From assembly GCF_007097395.1 (NCBI RefSeq), contig NZ_VKDC01000006.1:1-64000 (forward strand): a stretch of 64,000 nucleotides of DNA. Direction: 5' to 3'. This document shows positions 8,396-16,789 of the stretch, piece by piece (position 1 is the stretch's first letter; the number at the start of each line of letters is the position of its first letter). The translations under genes were made by a program, and so were the position numbers. The notes under the pieces are model-generated. The model was not told the origin of the DNA. It made no database searches and saw only the letters and a program-made list of their open reading frames with translations. Source of the stretch: Fulvivirga sp. M361 (GTDB taxonomy: Bacteria > Bacteroidota > Bacteroidia > Cytophagales > Cyclobacteriaceae).

Positions 8396-11300
8396 TTATT
8401 CTCCTTCTACCCAGGGAGCTCCCGCATCTTTTAGGGCTTTAGAGAGCGTTTCCAGCATGTTCTGAAGGTTTTGCAACTCATTTTCGATCGTGTTTATTTC
8501 GTTCTGTACAATGGTTAAAGTGGCTTTATGTGTTTCCGTAGGACCATAGGTAGAATTGCTCAGCCCGCGGAATAGTGCGAAAGTGCGCTCGCCAGGCGTT
8601 GGTTTGGTTTTTTCACCTGCCTGCCTTTTGGCACCATTACCGTACAGTTTACCTTCGAGTGATGTTAGTGCATTGCCCAGATCATACAATTGCTTGTCGA
8701 GTTCACCAGGATCACTGCCGGATTGTTTAAGAGCCTGATGCATGGCTTTTGATCGCTTCCTGGCATTAGCAAAACGAATATCAATGGCAGACAGTTTACG
8801 AACAATGTCGCTGTAACTTTGCCAAAAAGCTTTTAATTCAGCATGAGAAGCTCCTTTTAACGCCCCTTCCCGAAGCGGAACTACGTCAAAAGTCATCGGG
8901 TCACTTAATGAAGTAACCGTGCCTTCGACTTCTTTTGACAGCTGTACCGTGTATTTGCCCGGAATAACCATCATACCTTTGGGAAGGAAGTCAGGGGCCG
9001 ATGTCGCAGCTTCCAGGCGGATGGCGTCCGGTGCAGGGTATCGCAGGTCCCATGCTACTCTATGAAACCCTTTTTTTGCTGCTCCCCCAACGCGACGAAC
9101 CACATTTCCACTCGCGTCTTTAACGGTAAGCCATATTTTAGGGGTAGGGGTTACTCTTTCTTTTTCAACAGCTTCCCATCCGGGGAAAGAAATATTCCTG
9201 TTTTGAGCATTGGCCTTTTTCTCAGCTTCTTTACGTATTTCAGTTTTTGATTTGAGCCCGTCTTTTAAGTAATAGGTGAAAATGGCCCCAAAATCCGGAT
9301 TAGGGGCTACATAATGCTGGGCGCCCTGTGAACCTTTCTGGTCATCGAAACTCAGGTGAGACCTTGGGACATACCACCAGGCTTTCCTGGTAGGGAATAG
9401 TGTGGCTTCTTGTTGCAATTGGCTTTCAGTCACGCTTCGAAGTGCTGTGTAATCATCCAAAACAAAAAATCCGCGACCGAAAGAAGCGCCGATCAGGTCG
9501 TTTTCCCTTCTTTGAATGGCCAGGTCCCGGAAAGAAATAGTGGGAACGCCCCCTTGCAGCTTCGTCCATTGACCTCCGCCATTTACGGTGAAGTAGATCC
9601 CGAACTCAGTAGCGGCAAAGAGCAGTCCCGGTTTTTCATGGTCCTGAACAATACGCCAGACCAGGGTCCTGTCGGGTAAGTTGCCACGGATTGATTTCCA
9701 GGTCAACCCTTTGTCACTACTTCTTAACAAGTATGGCGAGAAGTCACCGTATTTATGATTGTCTAATGCAGCATAAACCACATTGCTGTCAAAGAGGTCC
9801 GCTTTGATGTCATTCACAAATGCTGTAGCAGGGACACCCGGGAGGGTTCCTACTTCTGTCTTCCGCCAGTTTTCACCACCATTTTCGGTCACCTGGATCA
9901 GCCCGTCATCCGTACCGGCATAAAGGAGTCCCTCTTGTTTTGGGGATTCTGCCAAAGACGTAATGGTGTTGTAGTTGGACATGGCCAGAAAATCCCAGGG
10001 ATTGTCCCAGCTTTGTGTCCGGCCCATTATGGGCAGTTCAATACGATTCTGGTTTTTTGTCAGGTCGCTTGAGATGGCCGTCCACTGATCACCACGATTA
10101 TCTGATTTCCATACCCTGTACGAGGCAAAATAGATGCGCTGTGGTGAATGCGGACTTACCAGGATAGGAGCATCCCAATTGAATCTTTCATGACCCTCAT
10201 CGGCACCTGCTTGAGGTTGTATGTCCGTTACCTCTCCTGTAGTAAGGTCAATGCGAGATAGGTTCCCTTCCTGCCGCTCCCCATACATGATGTCAGGGTT
10301 ACCAGGTTCGGTGGCGGGCTGGTGTCCATCCCAGTTAAGTACCACTTTCCAGTCAGAGTTCTGGATGCCATGCACATTGTCTGTGCGTGACGGACCTCCC
10401 TGCGTGCTATTGTCCTGGGTGCCGCCATAAATATTATAGAAAGGGGCGGCATCGTCTACAGCCACTTTATAATATTGGGTGACGGGGATGTTTTCCATAT
10501 AGCGCCAGTGGGTTCCAAGATCAAAACTTTCATATACGCCGCCATCGGTACCTACGAGCAAGTAATCCGGGTCACTTTTTTTGAAGGCAATGGCGTGATT
10601 GTCGCCATGTTTGTGGTCCCTGTTCAGTCGCTTGAATGTTTTTCCGCCATCTTCCGAGTACTGCATCCAGGCGTCTCCAAGGTAGAGTCTTTCAAACTGG
10701 TGAGGTGATGCATATAATTCCTGATAATAATGAGGCCCGGTAGCTCCTGCCACGGCATCAGATCTTTTTTCCCAGGTAGTGCCGCGGTCAGCAGAGCGAT
10801 AAACACCTCCTGTACGACGGTCTAATTCTATGGCGGCATAAATGATGTCCGGTTGCTGTGGAGAAACAGCCAGCCCGATCTTGCCCATATGTGAGGTAGG
10901 TAAACCGTTAGTAAGCTTGGTCCAGGTTTCACCACCGTCGGTACTGCGATGGATTCCTGAGCCAGGTCCTCCGCCCATATAGGCTGCCACCGTTCGGTGC
11001 CGGTCCCAGGTAGCGGCGTACATCCGGTCAGGATCACGAGGATCGGTCACCAGGTCCGTTACGCCTGTCCATTGAGCATTACCGAGCTTTCGCCTCCATG
11101 TTTTTCCACCATCAGTGGATTTGTATAAGCCGCGTTGACCTCCCTTTTTCCATAAAGGTCCTTGTGCCGCTACCCAGAGAATGTCAGAGTTTTCCGGGTG
11201 TATGATGATCTTGGAAATACGCTCAGATTTTTCCAGCCCCATATTTTTCCAGGTTATGCCCCCGTCATTACTCTTGTAGATGCCATCTCCATATCCCATA

Positions 11301-11692
11301 TGGCGACCACCTACATTTTCACCGGTACCCACCCATATCACATGTGGGTCCAGCGGGTCTATGGTAACACATCCTATTGAATACGATTTTTCTTTGTCGA
11401 AAACCGGCGTCCAGGTAGTGCCGGCGTTGGTCGTTTTCCATACTCCGCCTGAGCCTACGGCCACAAACCAGGTGTTTTCATCCTGCGGATGGATGGCGAT
11501 ATCTGCTATTCGGCCTGACATAAATGCCGGGCCTATGTTCCGTAACTTGATCCCGTTAAAAACAGAATCCGCAAAAAGAGAAGTAGTAGTAGCTGAAGAG
11601 CTTGTTGTTCTGCTTTTTCGTTGCCCAAACGCATATAGTGTGGCACAAATAAAGGCGAGAACTATTGCCGTTCTGATAAAAGTCTTGTTCAT
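8396..11692 (-). CDS. Secreted VPS10/BNR-repeat (sortilin-like) protein
   Basis: A 1098-residue protein with signal peptide MNKTFIRTAIVLAFICATLYAFGQ and a Ser/Thr-rich linker. Propeller repeats carrying Asp-box turns follow (GGVWKTTNAGTTW, YKSNDGGITW, YKSTDGGKTW, HRSTDGGETW, YRSADRGTTW). The second propeller extends to about residue 740 (FGRGFFVLDDYTALR, equivalent to MGRSFWVLDNIATL in the neighbour). The C-terminal part is a beta-sandwich (GGAAKKGFHRVAWDLRYPAP) and a long helical tail. The order of parts is the same as in the 4298-7333 protein, so the two are paralogues with diverged sequences. No sorting tail or enzyme site is obvious. Cell-surface or periplasmic location is likely, and function is unknown. 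Confidence 0.8.
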   Translation of the reverse strand: MNKTFIRTAIVLAFICATLYAFGQRKSRTTSSSATTTSLFADSVFNGIKLRNIGPAFMSGRIADIAIHPQDENTWFVAVGSGGVWKTTNAGTTWTPVFDKEKSYSIGCVTIDPLDPHVIWVGTGENVGGRHMGYGDGIYKSNDGGITWKNMGLEKSERISKIIIHPENSDILWVAAQGPLWKKGGQRGLYKSTDGGKTWRRKLGNAQWTGVTDLVTDPRDPDRMYAATWDRHRTVAAYMGGGPGSGIHRSTDGGETWTKLTNGLPTSHMGKIGLAVSPQQPDIIYAAIELDRRTGGVYRSADRGTTWEKRSDAVAGATGPHYYQELYASPHQFERLYLGDAWMQYSEDGGKTFKRLNRDHKHGDNHAIAFKKSDPDYLLVGTDGGVYESFDLGTHWRYMENIPVTQYYKVAVDDAAPFYNIYGGTQDNSTQGGPSRTDNVHGIQNSDWKVVLNWDGHQPATEPGNPDIMYGERQEGNLSRIDLTTGEVTDIQPQAGADEGHERFNWDAPILVSPHSPQRIYFASYRVWKSDNRGDQWTAISSDLTKNQNRIELPIMGRTQSWDNPWDFLAMSNYNTITSLAESPKQEGLLYAGTDDGLIQVTENGGENWRKTEVGTLPGVPATAFVNDIKADLFDSNVVYAALDNHKYGDFSPYLLRSSDKGLTWKSIRGNLPDRTLVWRIVQDHEKPGLLFAATEFGIYFTVNGGGQWTKLQGGVPTISFRDLAIQRRENDLIGASFGRGFFVLDDYTALRSVTESQLQQEATLFPTRKAWWYVPRSHLSFDDQKGSQGAQHYVAPNPDFGAIFTYYLKDGLKSKTEIRKEAEKKANAQNRNISFPGWEAVEKERVTPTPKIWLTVKDASGNVVRRVGGAAKKGFHRVAWDLRYPAPDAIRLEAATSAPDFLPKGMMVIPGKYTVQLSKEVEGTVTSLSDPMTFDVVPLREGALKGASHAELKAFWQSYSDIVRKLSAIDIRFANARKRSKAMHQALKQSGSDPGELDKQLYDLGNALTSLEGKLYGNGAKRQAGEKTKPTPGERTFALFRGLSNSTYGPTETHKATLTIVQNEINTIENELQNLQNMLETLSKALKDAGAPWVEGE

Positions 11693-11814
11693 AATGTTTG
11701 ACAGGTCTGATTTAGGTTTTCCGAAGTTACGGGCCGTCTAACGGATTTGAAAACCACCCATCAAAATTGTATGAGATGTGAGGGCAATGCCTTAATCTTC
11801 TACGAATTTATAAT

Positions 11815-12666
11815 TCAAAAATCGTATTCCGAAAATGACGCAGTAAACTCGTTAGGTTGAAAAGCCGGATCTACTTCAACATTTAGAAAGTCATATTGCT
11901 CGTAGAGCCCTTTATCATCATAGACATGAATACCTGACGGAATAAGACGCTGCTTGTCAATGTATAAGATCATTTTAGGGCTATAGTCATTTGGCATCTT
12001 CAACGTATATCCGGTGATGTCATGGTCAAAATCGTCCAGGTGCGTGTTGAGTGCCAGGATCATGCGTGCGCTGACCAAATGTTCGGCAGCTAATGAACGC
12101 ACTGTCCCTTTTTTATCTACTTTGTGATCAACATAAGTGAAATAAGGATTATTAAACGCAACTATCCAACAGTCGTTGCCATGTTTGTCAGTACTCCCGG
12201 ATAACTCAACCATGTTGCTGAGGTGCGGATGGTACTTATCCATCAGGTGTTCCATGATAGACACGAAGTAATCAAAACCGGATTCCATTACGGTGTGGTG
12301 TTGGTCCTTTGTCATTTGTGCTCCAAGTGGGTCCAGCTTTAAGTTGAACCATGGAAATCCGTCCGGATTGACCAGCGCCGTTTTACTGCCACCATGATAG
12401 AGGACTTCTATATTTTTACCAGGGGGTAGCTGTCTGGTGTATACTTTGAAAGGGTCCCGCTGGAGCTTTACGGCAGATCGCTGTTTGAGCATCTTACCAT
12501 TCACCCTTTCTTTTTTATGCATTTCATAGCTTAAAGTATTGATCTCTTTCGTTTTTGCAGACATTTCCCTCACCAGATTGCAGGCGTTTTGGGCGTGTAT
12601 TGAGTGAGCAGATAGCCAGAAACATAATGTAAAAACGGATGCGACAATCTTACGGGCTATGTTCAT
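11815..12666 (-). CDS. DUF1571 (LolA-like fold) secreted protein
   Basis: The protein has 283 residues from the ATG at 12666; a TTG two codons earlier is less likely. The N-terminus MNIARKIVASVFTLCFWLSA ending HAQ is a signal peptide. The body has the DUF1571 pattern: an early helix (CNLVREMSAKTKEINTLSYE), then KERVNGKMLKQRSAVKLQRD and PFKVYTRQLPPGKNIEVLYH, and a final strand set ending YDFLNVEVDPAFQPNEF. DUF1571 proteins resemble periplasmic lipoprotein carriers of the LolA type, but their ligand is not known. It is on the same strand as the upstream and downstream genes, with gaps of more than 100 bp, so it is probably its own transcript. Confidence 0.7.
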   Translation of the reverse strand: MNIARKIVASVFTLCFWLSAHSIHAQNACNLVREMSAKTKEINTLSYEMHKKERVNGKMLKQRSAVKLQRDPFKVYTRQLPPGKNIEVLYHGGSKTALVNPDGFPWFNLKLDPLGAQMTKDQHHTVMESGFDYFVSIMEHLMDKYHPHLSNMVELSGSTDKHGNDCWIVAFNNPYFTYVDHKVDKKGTVRSLAAEHLVSARMILALNTHLDDFDHDITGYTLKMPNDYSPKMILYIDKQRLIPSGIHVYDDKGLYEQYDFLNVEVDPAFQPNEFTASFSEYDF

Positions 12667-12952
12667 AAGCAAACTTTAAGTTTCAGTAAAGACAGTAGCA
12701 GATAACAAATGGTTGACGTTTTGCAGAAATAAATGCTATCTCTCTTGCCGTTAATGTAATTGTTCCTGCCTTATTTTCCAGTTGTTTTACGGTCTTTTTA
12801 ACGTCAGCCGGAATATTCTAATGAAAACCAACAGATTATTATTTCGTTGTGTATCGCACTAGCGGATAGCCACTTTGTAGTGCATCAGGAAACAAAACAA
12901 TTGATGTGAGCAGGGGCCAGGCAGAAGCCTAACCTTACCTTAATTTCAAGAC

Positions 12953-13516
12953 TTAATACTTTCTACCGTAAAGGAAAACGTTTTTGATCAGGTTTTTAGG
13001 GAAAGCATAGGAAAGGCCCCGGGTCAGATACGATTTTTCCGGACTTTTCGCGAAAAAGGAAGTTGATGCAGGCACCTTCAAACCCCATGAACCTGAAGGT
13101 TTAAGTTCTCCCGGCACAATAACGACCATATGTCCTTCCCCTTCCTCATTGATATAAATAGCAACACTGGCTCTGTTTTTATTGGCTCGCTCCTGCGCTG
13201 TTTGCAATACATCCGGTTCATAGGCGTGCCCAAGCTCCTCCCATTTGGCATTAGTCTTTAAGTATTCGGAAATTTCGACAACAGAAAGATATCGCTTTTT
13301 GGAAGCGGAGTAAAAGTCTTTTAAACCATACACCGTGGATAATGACTTTCCGGGATATTGATTACAGGATAATCCATTATCGGATACGTTTGCGCAGTCT
13401 TTGAATGCCGACATATCTGCCTGAAGATCCTGGTTCCAGTTTCTGTTGATTTTTTGTGCAAATGGGGTGGAAAAAAATAGGGTGATCAAAAGAGTTGTAA
13501 GTGCAAGTCCCCTCAT
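12953..13516 (-). CDS. Secreted small protein, possible Cys/His amidase-like fold
   Basis: A 187-residue protein with signal peptide MRGLALTTLLITLFFSTPFA and cleavage before Gln21. I do not recognise a named family with certainty. Two segments recall NlpC/P60- or CHAP-like cell-wall amidases: LSCNQYPGKSLSTVYG (Cys51, a C-N-x-F/Y helix start) and GEGHMVVIVPGE (His129 on a strand), with an A-Q-E-R-A-N helix before the His strand. If so, Cys51 and His129 would be the catalytic pair and the substrate would be peptidoglycan. This is inference, and the mature domain is short. No immunity or secretion-effector gene is next to it. Confidence 0.6.
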   Translation of the reverse strand: MRGLALTTLLITLFFSTPFAQKINRNWNQDLQADMSAFKDCANVSDNGLSCNQYPGKSLSTVYGLKDFYSASKKRYLSVVEISEYLKTNAKWEELGHAYEPDVLQTAQERANKNRASVAIYINEEGEGHMVVIVPGELKPSGSWGLKVPASTSFFAKSPEKSYLTRGLSYAFPKNLIKNVFLYGRKY

Positions 13517-13813
13517 AAGGCCGTTTAGTATCTGATATTAAAAAATGAACCATAAACTTACTTAAAATAACCCCTTTAAAAAGCTATTAATTGCTAAATA
13601 AGTACACATGTAAGAATTTTTAATTTTATTGTTTTGTAATCCGATTTATGCCTAAATGATGGTGGTCTTATTATTTAATCTTCCAGGACCTAAATACGAT
13701 TTGAAAATCATATTATTCTGATAATTAGTTCATTGGTTTTGTTGAAAAGCCTTGTCGGAATATACCACGGATGTTTTTAATCATTGATTCAAGGATTTTT
13801 GTAGCTTTAATAT

Positions 13814-14269
13814 ATGAAAACGACTGAGGAAAAATACACCCAACTCATTGATCAACAGATTCAAAAACTGTCTGCACCGGACTTTGATCTGGAAGCCTGG
13901 AAAGGAGCTACCAAGTACGTTTTAAGCTTAGTATTTGGTGAAAATAACACTAAAATAGCCGAAATAGAGAATCTTAAAATTGACTATAGCAGTTGGGCAT
14001 TGCGTGATTCGGCTTCGGATTATAAACCTATTGAAATGTGCAAAAAGAAGGGCCGGGAGTTACTAATCGTAGCTAAAGATGAGGTCGTACTTTTGGGATT
14101 AAATAATCAATCTAAAACGTCTGATTTACTTCTTAAATCACTTCTTTCGGAAGAAGAGTACAACCTATTCACCGATCCAGCTATGGATAAAGAAAAAAAG
14201 CGCGGTGTTCTGAGTAAGCTTAAAAAGAACCAACTGGTGGACATGCTTTTGCCGTTACTCCAGGGATGA
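13814..14269 (+). CDS. Hypothetical 151-residue cytoplasmic protein
   Basis: No family recognised. The protein is soluble and mixed alpha/beta, with no signal peptide or membrane segment. It starts MKTTEEKYTQLIDQQIQKLS, has a strand pair ELLIVAKDEVVLLGL in the middle and ends in a Lys-rich helical tail (LSKLKKNQLVDMLLPLLQ). It is convergent with the alkB-type gene, with 14 bp between their stops, and divergent from the secreted protein at 12953-13516 across a 297-bp AT-rich gap. The ATG at 13814 is the only good start. Confidence 0.6.
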   Translation: MKTTEEKYTQLIDQQIQKLSAPDFDLEAWKGATKYVLSLVFGENNTKIAEIENLKIDYSSWALRDSASDYKPIEMCKKKGRELLIVAKDEVVLLGLNNQSKTSDLLLKSLLSEEEYNLFTDPAMDKEKKRGVLSKLKKNQLVDMLLPLLQG

Positions 14270-14283
14270 CCGCTTACAATCCA

Positions 14284-14889
14284 TTACGTTGCCAAAATTG
14301 AACGAAAGGTAAGGTTTATCCTGGGGCGAGTGACCTTTTTAGTAGGAGGGAGACGATGCTGCCAGTAGGTTTGTGTTTCCCCTTTCATCACTAATAAGCT
14401 GCCATGCGCCAGTACCTGTGATACGCTTTGTCTTGTGACTTTATGCCTTAAACTGAACTCGCGTTCTGCTCCCAGGCTGACAGAAGCTATAACTGCATTT
14501 TTACTAAGGGTTTTCTCGTCATCACTGTGCCAGGCCATTCCTTCGCTGCCATTATGATAAAGATTGAGAAGACATGAGTTAAACCGGGTATGAACAAGTT
14601 GCTCTATCAGATTTTTTAACTCAGTTAATTCTTTCGTCCAGGGCAAGGCGTATTTTGTGGTATTGGAATAGGTATAGGCATATGTTTTGTCACCATACCA
14701 GGCCACCTTTCTTTTGGTTACAATATGTTTGCCCATGATTTTGGCCTCATCATTTCTCCAATCAACGGTATACAGTAATCTATCCAAGTAATGGTCCGCA
14801 TCAGATCGGTTAAGTATGATCCCGTGATAATCTGCTATTCCGTCATACGGAAGTAAGTTTTGCCTGGTTTCACTGCTAAACAGGTCCAT
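14284..14889 (-). CDS. alkB: AlkB-type 2-oxoglutarate/Fe(II) dioxygenase
   Basis: A 201-residue protein with the full AlkB active site. Fe(II) ligands are H121 and D123 in GMAWHSDDE and H178 in YWQHRLP. The 2-oxoglutarate-binding arginines are R190 and R196 in the RINLTFR segment. AlkB-family enzymes remove N-methyl lesions such as 1-methyladenine and 3-methylcytosine from DNA or RNA by oxidative demethylation. The length fits the bacterial/ALKBH2-like group. It is the last gene of a four-gene minus-strand operon with ada, overlapping the upstream Ada-like gene by 14 nt. Regulation by the Ada protein of the same operon is likely but not shown. Confidence 0.9.
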   Translation of the reverse strand: MDLFSSETRQNLLPYDGIADYHGIILNRSDADHYLDRLLYTVDWRNDEAKIMGKHIVTKRKVAWYGDKTYAYTYSNTTKYALPWTKELTELKNLIEQLVHTRFNSCLLNLYHNGSEGMAWHSDDEKTLSKNAVIASVSLGAEREFSLRHKVTRQSVSQVLAHGSLLVMKGETQTYWQHRLPPTKKVTRPRINLTFRSILAT

Positions 14890-15121
14890 TTCTCCATCTT
14901 TTATATGTCTCCCTTAGGCAATGAGCGCAAGGCCGGTATCCATATTTCAACGCTTCTTCCTGATCGGTAAAGAAAACCCTGTTCTCTCTTTTCAGTCGTT
15001 TTCCTGACCGGCATCCAAGTGAGCCATAGATCTTCAGCTTTTTGTTTCCTGCCAGGCGAAGTGATCCTTTCCTGATCCCTTGATTAAGCTCAAAGTTGGT
15101 TATTTCGTCGTGTAAAACCAT
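14876..15121 (-). CDS. Stand-alone Ada metal-site-like small protein
   Basis: This 81-residue protein resembles the N-terminal methyl-phosphotriester (zinc) domain of Ada. It contains GNKKLKIYGSLGCRSGKRLK and ENRVFFTDQEEALKYGYRPC, then AHC. Ada uses four cysteines (C38, C42, C69, C72). Here C37, C65 and C68 are present, but the second position is Lys41. I start at the ATG at 15121, which fits family length and leaves 4 bp after the upstream stop; an ATG at 15136 would overlap it. It lies between the PF09859-type oxygenase and alkB in the alkylation-repair operon. The operon's Ada lacks this domain, so the function may be split between two proteins. Confidence 0.75.
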   Translation of the reverse strand: MVLHDEITNFELNQGIRKGSLRLAGNKKLKIYGSLGCRSGKRLKRENRVFFTDQEEALKYGYRPCAHCLRETYKRWRNGPV

Positions 15122-15125
15122 CCAA

Positions 15126-15845
15126 TTATGCAGCATCGTGAAAAATGATCCCTAAAGTATGTCTTTGACCATATAAAACTTCACTCACTCCGTGTTTCAT
15201 GGCTGCCTTGTAATAACGTTGGTTGCCCTTAACAGGTCTGAAGTTGGTAGTGAATATGAGTATGTCTCCTTTGTTGCACTGTATAACCGTAGCTTTTGAC
15301 TGGGCCCTTGGGCGTTGTTCTGTGATAACAAATTCGCCACCGCCATAGTCATCACCGGGAGAGTTTAAAAACAATACAGCCTGAAGGGGAAAGTAAATGC
15401 TCCCATATAGGTCCTGATGCAATGTGTTATATCCACCTTCACCATATTTTAATAATAGCGGTGTGGGTTTTACCTGATGATTTTTAACACAGATATCTTG
15501 CAGCTCCTTCAGACTTGAAGGAAAAGCTTGACCAAGGTTCAGCGACGCCACCCATTTATTCGCCAGGGTAACAAGGTTTGGATAGATGAGTTCCCGCATG
15601 TCCTGAATAGCTTTTGGCAATGGGTACTTAAAATATTTGTATTCGCCCAGGCCAAAACGATAGCGCTCCATTACGATTGTTTTTCTGAAATGCTCCTGCT
15701 GATCATACAACCGGATAAGGTCATTGCATTGGTTCTCCGGAATACAACCAGGTAATTTGGCATATCCTTTTGTATCAATGGATGCAATAACAGATGTCCA
15801 ATTCTGTGCCTGAATGGACCGTTCTATCGGTGTAAACGTTTCCAT
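15126..15845 (-). CDS. 2OG-Fe(II) oxygenase, PF09859 (Oxygenase-NA) type
   Basis: A 239-residue protein with a double-stranded beta-helix active site. H143 and D145 (NTLHQDLYG) and H218 (AMKHGVSEV) are the likely iron ligands, and R228 (YGQRHTLGIIFHDA) binds 2-oxoglutarate. GGGEFVITEQRPRAQSK is the typical family core. This family is repeatedly found beside ada and alkB, and a nucleic-acid repair role is presumed but unproven. It starts 4 bp after the ada stop and its own stop is 4 bp before the next gene, a tight operon. Confidence 0.85.
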   Translation of the reverse strand: METFTPIERSIQAQNWTSVIASIDTKGYAKLPGCIPENQCNDLIRLYDQQEHFRKTIVMERYRFGLGEYKYFKYPLPKAIQDMRELIYPNLVTLANKWVASLNLGQAFPSSLKELQDICVKNHQVKPTPLLLKYGEGGYNTLHQDLYGSIYFPLQAVLFLNSPGDDYGGGEFVITEQRPRAQSKATVIQCNKGDILIFTTNFRPVKGNQRYYKAAMKHGVSEVLYGQRHTLGIIFHDAA

Positions 15846-15849
15846 ATTT

Positions 15850-16713
15850 TCAGTTGTTGCCTGGGATTATATCTGTTTGTGCTGCTTCCCAGCCTATCAT
15901 GGCTGTTTTTCTGATCGTACCCCAGCGGTAGCCACTGATTTCACCATTGGTACGGATCACACGATGGCACGGGATTAAAAAAGCCACCGGATTGCTTCCT
16001 ATAGCTGTACCTACAGCTCTCGATGCTTCAGGCTTTTGGATCAACTTAGCGACCTTGCCATAAGTAGATAAATGCCCGCTGGGTATCTTTAGCAGGGCCT
16101 CCCATACCTTTAACTGGAAGTCACTGCCTTTGAGATGTAGCTTGATCTGATCTAGTTTGCTCCAGTCATGAGTGAAAATATACAATGCATTTTGTTGTAT
16201 TAAATCCACCACCTGATGAAAGGTTGCATTTGGGAATGCACCGGTTAGGCTGACCATCGCTTCGGTTTCATCTTCTACAAAAGCCATGTGGCAAAGTCCT
16301 TTATGCGTGGAGGCTACCAGTAATTTACCAAACGGACTTTCTGCAAAACTATAGTTTATGGATAAAGCCTGTCCACCGTTTTTAAACTCGCCGGGGGTCA
16401 TTCCTTCTATGCTTACAAATAGGTCATGAAGACGACCTGTACCTGAAAGGCCGGTCTCATGTGCGGCGTCGAACAGTGTTGCTCTTTCTTTTTTCAACAA
16501 GCTTTTGGCGTAGGCGATACTTATGTATTGAAGGAATTTTTTTGGACTCACACCTGCCCATGAGGTAAATAGTCGTTGAAAATGATACGGACTCAGGTGG
16601 ACCTTTTCTGCTACTTCATAAAGGGAGGGTTGTTGTTTAAAATTGTCTTGAATGTAGCCAATGGCCTCAGCTATTCGCTCGTAATCGATATTTTTTTGAT
16701 CATTCATGGTCAT
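15850..16713 (-). CDS. ada: Ada-type regulator/O6-methylguanine-DNA methyltransferase
   Basis: A 287-residue fusion. Residues of about 10-105 are an AraC-type helix-turn-helix (EVAEKVHLSPYHFQRLFTSW, then KKFLQYISIAYAKSLL). Residues of about 120-280 are the suicide methyltransferase, with acceptor Cys249 in the IPCHRVIR motif followed by GEISGYRWG. It takes methyl groups from O6-methylguanine onto Cys249 and probably activates its own operon. Classical Ada also has an N-terminal zinc domain; that domain is absent here, and a separate gene at 14876-15121 resembles it. It is the first gene of the operon ada, oxygenase, Ada-like, alkB. Confidence 0.92.
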   Translation of the reverse strand: MTMNDQKNIDYERIAEAIGYIQDNFKQQPSLYEVAEKVHLSPYHFQRLFTSWAGVSPKKFLQYISIAYAKSLLKKERATLFDAAHETGLSGTGRLHDLFVSIEGMTPGEFKNGGQALSINYSFAESPFGKLLVASTHKGLCHMAFVEDETEAMVSLTGAFPNATFHQVVDLIQQNALYIFTHDWSKLDQIKLHLKGSDFQLKVWEALLKIPSGHLSTYGKVAKLIQKPEASRAVGTAIGSNPVAFLIPCHRVIRTNGEISGYRWGTIRKTAMIGWEAAQTDIIPGNN

Positions 16714-16789
16714 TTTGTTTTATGATCCAAAATTGGCAACACTGAGAATGATGTAAAACCCGAAAATTGCTCAATACGATGAATATATC

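Noticed and set aside
11280-11741. A 153-codon plus-strand reading frame
   Set aside because: It lies fully opposite the VPS10 gene and its start, has no family character, and is explained as a shadow of that gene.
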